From Alphaproteobacteria bacterium (GTDB lineage: Bacteria; Pseudomonadota; Alphaproteobacteria; BOG-932; Roseiterribacteraceae), in the NCBI GenBank assembly GCA_903970575.1, contig CAJCJC010000175.1, positions 1 to 10,136 of the forward strand: a DNA stretch of 10,136 nt, in the 5' to 3' direction. How positions within the stretch are numbered: the stretch's first letter is position 1; each line of letters begins with the position of its first letter. Shown piece by piece: positions 7,563 through 10,136 of the stretch. Position numbers and translations under genes: made by a program. The notes beneath the pieces are model-generated. The model was not told the DNA's origin. It saw only the letters and a program-made list of their open reading frames with translations, and did not search any database.

Positions 7563-7898
7563 TCAATTATGGCGCGTGATCCGGACGGCCTCGGCGAGGA
7601 TCGCCTCATCCGAGGCGATGGCGGGAAGCGTCGGCGTATAGTTTGTCAATCCTCGATCGAGAATTGCTTTATACTCTCGGTCCAACAGCGCTCTGCCAGC
7701 CGCCCACGCCGCTTCTTCTATCGCCCGATCGCCTTGCGCCTCTACTCGACGCAAAGCGTCTCGCGCCGAAGCAGACAAACGCACATACCAGCGCACGGCG
7801 GCGGCGGTGATCTGCGAAGGGGTGCGATCTTCCAGCTTCGCCATCTCCCTGACGCGAGAAGCGGTCGCCTCATCCGTATGCGCGGACAAGGTCGGCAT
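7563..7898 (-). CDS. Ribbon-helix-helix-like antitoxin
   Basis: A 111-residue protein beginning MPTLSAHTDEATASRVREMAK, with LEDRTPSQITAAAVRWYVRLS at 22-42. This is the beta-strand/helix/helix layout of MetJ/Arc-type (CopG-like) DNA-binding antitoxins, including the turn in which a Thr/Ser-Pro-Ser starts helix B. The C-terminal half (about 45-111) is helical and is probably the toxin-binding arm. In such modules the antitoxin neutralises the PIN toxin and represses its own promoter. The start ATG 7896-7898 has a strong SD (GGAGG, 7905-7909, 6 bases upstream); the in-frame extension to 8018 lacks support. Two adjacent 10-bp palindromes lie upstream as a likely operator. The gene is intact, whereas its partner toxin looks broken. 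Exact subfamily is not recognised. Confidence 0.72.
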   Translation of the reverse strand: MPTLSAHTDEATASRVREMAKLEDRTPSQITAAAVRWYVRLSASARDALRRVEAQGDRAIEEAAWAAGRALLDREYKAILDRGLTNYTPTLPAIASDEAILAEAVRITRHN

Positions 7899-7904
7899 GG
7901 AGAA

Positions 7905-7909
7905 CCTCC
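7905..7909 (-). promoter_or_regulatory. Ribosome binding site of the antitoxin gene
   Basis: On the - strand GGAGG stands six bases before ATG 7896-7898. It decides this start over the longer in-frame reading and is the best SD in the window. Confidence 0.75.
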
Positions 7910-7912
7910 AAT

Positions 7913-7933
7913 TTCTATAGAACCGATATATCG
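7913..7933. promoter_or_regulatory. Candidate antitoxin operator: two adjacent palindromes
   Basis: TTCTATAGAA (7913-7922) and CGATATATCG (7924-7933) are both perfect 10-bp palindromes, separated by one base with centres 11 bp apart, about one helical turn. Both share a TATA core, and they lie directly upstream of the antitoxin SD, where a -10 element would be expected (TATAGA on the - strand). Ribbon-helix-helix antitoxins typically bind such side-by-side sites cooperatively to autorepress. The palindromes are seen; the binding is inferred. Confidence 0.5.
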
Positions 7934-8264
7934 CATTCGTAGGCCATTGAAACAAGTTCGCGGCCAATGACGGTTCCGCGCTCAATGCCCGCGTGGATGA
8001 GCGCGGGCGGAGGCGCACTCCGCCAGCTTCGGCGCCGCGCGGAAGACGGCGGAATGCGTTCCGCCCTGAGCATCCCGCGTCAAGATCGGTAGGGATACCG
8101 CGGCGATTCGTTCATTCGGCGTCTTCGGACCAAGCTTGACTTACGCCGTACTAGCGGGCGTTTTGGATAATGATGGGTCAGGAACGATACCGAGATTGGA
8201 TCGATTGCCGCGTCTTCGCGGGAACGGCGCCGGAAAAACTCATTGGCGCGGGAGCTTCTTAAAA
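7934..8264. other. Intergenic region between antitoxin and urease operon
   Basis: The gap between the divergently transcribed antitoxin and urease genes, about 365 bases from antitoxin start to the ureD start region. Besides the operator palindromes (7913-7933) it contains three successive hairpins (7987-8065). I found no convincing promoter for the urease genes: TTGACT (8136-8141) and GATAAT (8166-8171) are good hexamers but are 24 bases apart. No conserved small gene is apparent; open frames crossing the gap on either strand do not resemble proteins. Confidence 0.5.
7987..8065. repeat. Cluster of three hairpins, REP/BIME-like
   Basis: Three perfect 7-bp stems follow each other: GCCCGCG/CGCGGGC with an 8-base loop (7987-8008), GGCGGAG/CTCCGCC with a 5-base loop (8006-8024), and GGCGGAA/TTCCGCC with a 4-base loop (8048-8065). 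The second and third share the arm GGCGGAR/YTCCGCC and so look like two copies of one element around a 23-base spacer. That is the layout of paired repetitive extragenic palindromes. Hairpins 1 and 2 share the bases 8006-8008 and are mutually exclusive at their edge. Genome-wide copy number is needed to confirm this. Confidence 0.55.
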
Positions 8265-8280
8265 ATGGCGGCGGCCGACT

Positions 8281-9123
8281 CTGGATAATTTCGACATACC
8301 GCCCGCCCGGCATTGGCCGGCATCCCTTGCGCTCGCATTCCGGCGCGATGGGGACGCCACCATTCTGGCGGCGCGAAGCCATACCGGTCCTCTTTCCGTT
8401 CAAAAGGCGCTGTATCCGGAAGGTCGCGGCGTTTGCTATATGGTTATCCTGCATGCGCCGGGCGGCGTAGCGGGAGGCGACGACCTGACTGTCGATATCA
8501 GGGTCGGGCCTTCGGCGCAGGCGCTGCTGACCACGCCGGCCGCCACCAAATGGTATAAGGCGGATGGCCTCGAAGCCCGCCAACTGAACAGGATGTCGGT
8601 CGAGGCCGGGGGTATTCTCGAATTCCTGCCGCAGGAAACCATTCTGTTCGACCAGGCCATGGCGCGGATGGAAATAAATGTCGAACTGGCGGAAGGCGCG
8701 GTGTTCGCGGGTTGGGAGATCACCTGTTTCGGCCGCCGCGCCTCGGGCGAAAGCTTCAGCGAGGGCCGGCTGCGCCAAGCAACGCGCGTGAGGCGCGGCG
8801 CGCGGCTGCTGTGGGATGAGAGATTGGCGTTCGAGGCCGGGGACAGGATCATGCGCTCCGCTATCGGCCTGGGCGGTCGCCATGTGTCCGGCGTGATGAT
8901 CGTCGCGGGGGTCGCGCCGCCGCCTGACTTACTGGAGGCCTGTCGCCAACTGAGCCCCGTCGACGGAAGCTGCGGCATCACCGCACTGCCCGATATACTG
9001 GTCGCGCGCTATCTTGGCGGCAGCGCGGAGCACGCAAAGAGCTATTTCGAATCGCTGCGCGGCGTCATGCGGCCATGGTACGCTTCACTGCGGGCGCGCC
9101 GGCCGCGAATATGGGATACGTAA
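8281..9123 (+). CDS. ureD: Urease accessory protein UreD, start missing or frameshifted
   Basis: UreD forms the UreDFG complex on apo-urease and helps deliver nickel to the UreC active site. The frame contains HWPASLALAFRRDGDATIL near the N-terminus, then HTGPLSVQKALYPEG, VCYMVILHAPGGVAGGD, a central LLTTPAATKWYKAD and FLPQETILFDQA, all hallmark UreD blocks, and ends at TAA 9121-9123 with a PWYASLRARRPRIWDT-type tail. Homology in this frame begins near 8281 and is bounded upstream by TAA at 8260-8262. No ATG, GTG or TTG lies between that stop and the conserved region; the first ATG (8440) would delete about 53 conserved residues. An ATG at 8265-8267 with GGGAG at 8250-8254 has the right place but is in another frame (MAADSG then stop at 8286-8288). 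A one-base insertion between 8268 and 8285 would join it to ureD. So either CTG 8281 is used, or there is a frameshift, real or sequencing error. About 280 residues remain, a normal length. Confidence 0.87.
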   Translation: MDNFDIPPARHWPASLALAFRRDGDATILAARSHTGPLSVQKALYPEGRGVCYMVILHAPGGVAGGDDLTVDIRVGPSAQALLTTPAATKWYKADGLEARQLNRMSVEAGGILEFLPQETILFDQAMARMEINVELAEGAVFAGWEITCFGRRASGESFSEGRLRQATRVRRGARLLWDERLAFEAGDRIMRSAIGLGGRHVSGVMIVAGVAPPPDLLEACRQLSPVDGSCGITALPDILVARYLGGSAEHAKSYFESLRGVMRPWYASLRARRPRIWDT

Positions 9124-9150
9124 CCTGGGACCAAGGGATTCGGATAATTC

Positions 9151-9453
9151 ATGGAACTGACACCGCGCGAGACCGACAAGCTGCTCGTGTTCACCGCCGC
9201 CTTGGTTGCGGAGCGCCGCAAGGCGCGGGGCCTTAAGCTCAATTATCCGGAGGCGGTGGCGTTCATCACCGCGGCCATCATGGAAGGCGCCAGGGATGGG
9301 CGGAGCGTAGCCGACCTTATGGGATATGGCGCGACGATCCTGACCCGGGACGACGTGATGGACGGCGTGCCGGAGATGATCCCCGACATTCAGGTCGAGG
9401 CGACCTTCCCCGACGGGACGAAGCTGGTCACCGTCCATAATCCGATCGTGTGA
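9151..9453 (+). CDS. ureA: Urease subunit gamma
   Basis: A 100-residue protein, the usual length for a separate gamma subunit, with the familiar opening [23 protein letters not shown], then [24 protein letters not shown] and an ending [18 protein letters not shown]. It packs around UreB and UreC in the trimeric (UreABC)3 enzyme that hydrolyses urea to ammonia and carbamate in the cytoplasm. It lacks active-site residues, which are in UreC. It starts 27 bases after ureD, with GGA (9142-9144) and AAGGGA (9133-9138) as possible SD sequences, and is followed by ureB after 13 bases. All conserved blocks are present and no anomaly is seen. Confidence 0.97.
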   Translation: MELTPRETDKLLVFTAALVAERRKARGLKLNYPEAVAFITAAIMEGARDGRSVADLMGYGATILTRDDVMDGVPEMIPDIQVEATFPDGTKLVTVHNPIV

Positions 9454-9466
9454 GGGGGAGCGCGGA

Positions 9467-9775
9467 ATGATCCCAGGCGAAATGTTGGTGGATGAGGGCG
9501 AAATCATCCTGAACGAAGGTCGCGCCACGGCGGAGATCGAGGTCGCCAATACCGGCGACCGGCCGATCCAGGTCGGCTCGCATTACCACTTCTTCGAAAC
9601 CAACGCGGCGCTCGCCTTCGATCGCGGCGCGGCGCGGGGCATGCGGCTCGACATCGCGTCCGGAACAGCGGTCCGGTTCGAGCCTGGGCAGACCCGCAAC
9701 GTGCGGCTGGTCGCCTACGCCGGCGACCGGAAAGTCTATGGCTTCCAGGGCAAGATCATGGGGGCGCTGGAATGA
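9467..9775 (+). CDS. ureB: Urease subunit beta
   Basis: A 102-residue protein of normal length for a separate beta subunit. It begins [19 protein letters not shown], contains the diagnostic [19 protein letters not shown] (44-62) and [27 protein letters not shown] (68-94 region), and ends [13 protein letters not shown]. The protein is a beta-sandwich that holds the UreC trimer together; it has no catalytic residues. A purine-rich SD (GAGGGGGAG, 9452-9460) precedes the ATG at 9467. The stop overlaps the ureC start as ATGA (9772-9775), so UreB and UreC are probably made by coupled translation. Separate ureA and ureB genes are the standard bacterial arrangement, unlike the fused form of Helicobacter. 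Confidence 0.97.
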   Translation: MIPGEMLVDEGEIILNEGRATAEIEVANTGDRPIQVGSHYHFFETNAALAFDRGAARGMRLDIASGTAVRFEPGQTRNVRLVAYAGDRKVYGFQGKIMGALE

Positions 9776-10136
9776 GCCTCAAGATCGGGCGGCAAGCCTA
9801 TGCCGAGATGTTCGGACCCACCACCGGCGACAGGGTCCGTCTGGCCGATACCGCCCTGATCGTTGAGGTGGAGCGAGACTTCACCCTTTACGGCGAGGAG
9901 GTGAAATTCGGCGGCGGCAAGGTGATCCGTGACGGGATGGGCCAGGGGCAACTGACATCGGCCCATGTCGCCGACACCGTCATCACCAACGCGCTGATCA
10001 TCGATCACTGGGGCATCGTCAAGGCGGATATCGGCCTGAAAGACGGGCGCATCTGGCGCATCGGCAAGGCCGGCAACCCGGACATCCAGCCCGGAGTCGA
10101 TATCCCCATCGGCGAGATCGGAAGAGCACCGTTGAA
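9772..10136 (+). CDS. ureC: Urease subunit alpha, N-terminal part, cut by contig end
   Basis: The catalytic subunit gene starts at ATG 9772-9774, overlapping the ureB stop. The visible 114 residues are the N-terminal composite domain: [27 protein letters not shown], then [19 protein letters not shown], and [24 protein letters not shown] and GNPDIQPGV near the end. The nickel ligands (His-x-His, carbamylated Lys and later His/Asp) lie further on and are not in the window, so only about one fifth of a ~570-residue protein is seen. After VDIPIG (ending about 10113) the frame abruptly reads EIGRAPL, which is not urease; the bases from 10115 match sequencing adapter. The true gene sequence ends near 10114. 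Confidence 0.95.
   Translation, partial: MSLKIGRQAYAEMFGPTTGDRVRLADTALIVEVERDFTLYGEEVKFGGGKVIRDGMGQGQLTSAHVADTVITNALIIDHWGIVKADIGLKDGRIWRIGKAGNPDIQPGVDIPIGEIGRAPL
10115..10136 (+). other. Illumina adapter contamination at contig end
   Basis: AGATCGGAAGAGCAC (10115-10129) is identical to the first 15 bases of the Illumina TruSeq read-1 adapter. The remaining CGTTGAA fits the adapter continuation if two single bases are missing. ureC homology stops exactly where the match begins, so these bases are not genomic. Confidence 0.88.

Noticed and set aside
8136..8171. TTGACT and GATAAT as the urease promoter
   Set aside because: Good hexamers but a 24-base spacer is outside the working range; no sigma-54 GG...GC signature was seen either.
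8080..8883. 267-codon open frame on the - strand opposite ureD
   Set aside because: It is antisense to conserved UreD blocks and has no protein-like composition.
10114..10136. Unusual UreC variant EIGRAPL after VDIPIG
   Set aside because: Explained by sequencing adapter rather than by protein divergence.

Overview
The window looks like chromosomal DNA of a high-GC alphaproteobacterium, probably of the order Rhizobiales/Hyphomicrobiales. The basis is the strongly GC-rich third codon positions, the alphaproteobacterial look of the urease and MoxR proteins, and the six-gene order DUF4129-DUF4350-MoxR-DUF58-SpoIIM-RDD. The genus cannot be fixed from the sequence alone.

Layout. (1) Bases 1-416, + strand: the 3' end of a membrane protein of the glycerophosphodiester-phosphodiesterase-membrane-domain type. 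(2) Bases 417-785: a noncoding convergent gap that carries a perfect parS centromere palindrome (509-526), the binding site of the ParB chromosome-segregation protein. (3) Bases 786-6891, - strand: a tightly packed six-gene operon, transcribed DUF4129 -> DUF4350 -> MoxR AAA+ ATPase -> DUF58 -> SpoIIM-family -> RDD. Three junctions are 4-base ATGA overlaps, one is a 32-base overlap, and the DUF4129/DUF4350 junction is a 17-bp tandem repeat that encodes a chain of overlapping six-codon minicistrons. In this family of clusters the MoxR ATPase is thought to act as a chaperone with the VWA-like DUF58 protein on a membrane-associated complex; the four other proteins are membrane proteins. The substrate is unknown. 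(4) Bases 7039-7114, +: tRNA-Lys(CUU) with an encoded CCA. (5) Bases 7209-7898, -: a toxin-antitoxin-like pair. It has an intact ribbon-helix-helix-like antitoxin with a strong SD and two palindromes that look like its operator, followed by a PIN-type toxin that appears to have lost its catalytic C-terminal half. (6) Bases 7987-8065: three consecutive hairpins of REP-like type. (7) Bases 8281-10136, +: the start of a urease operon, ureD-ureA-ureB-ureC. UreD is the nickel-insertion accessory protein; UreA, UreB and UreC are the three structural subunits. ureD has no ordinary start codon in its frame, which suggests a frameshift. ureC is cut off by the end of the window.

A data-quality point matters: the last ~22 bases (10115-10136) do not encode urease. 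They match the common stem of the Illumina TruSeq adapter, with two single-base deletions further in. The window therefore ends at a contig end with untrimmed adapter, and nearby single-base indels (such as the ureD one) may be sequencing errors. The most interesting biology I see is the MoxR-centred membrane operon with its minicistron junction, the parS site, and the decayed PIN toxin whose antitoxin and operator remain.
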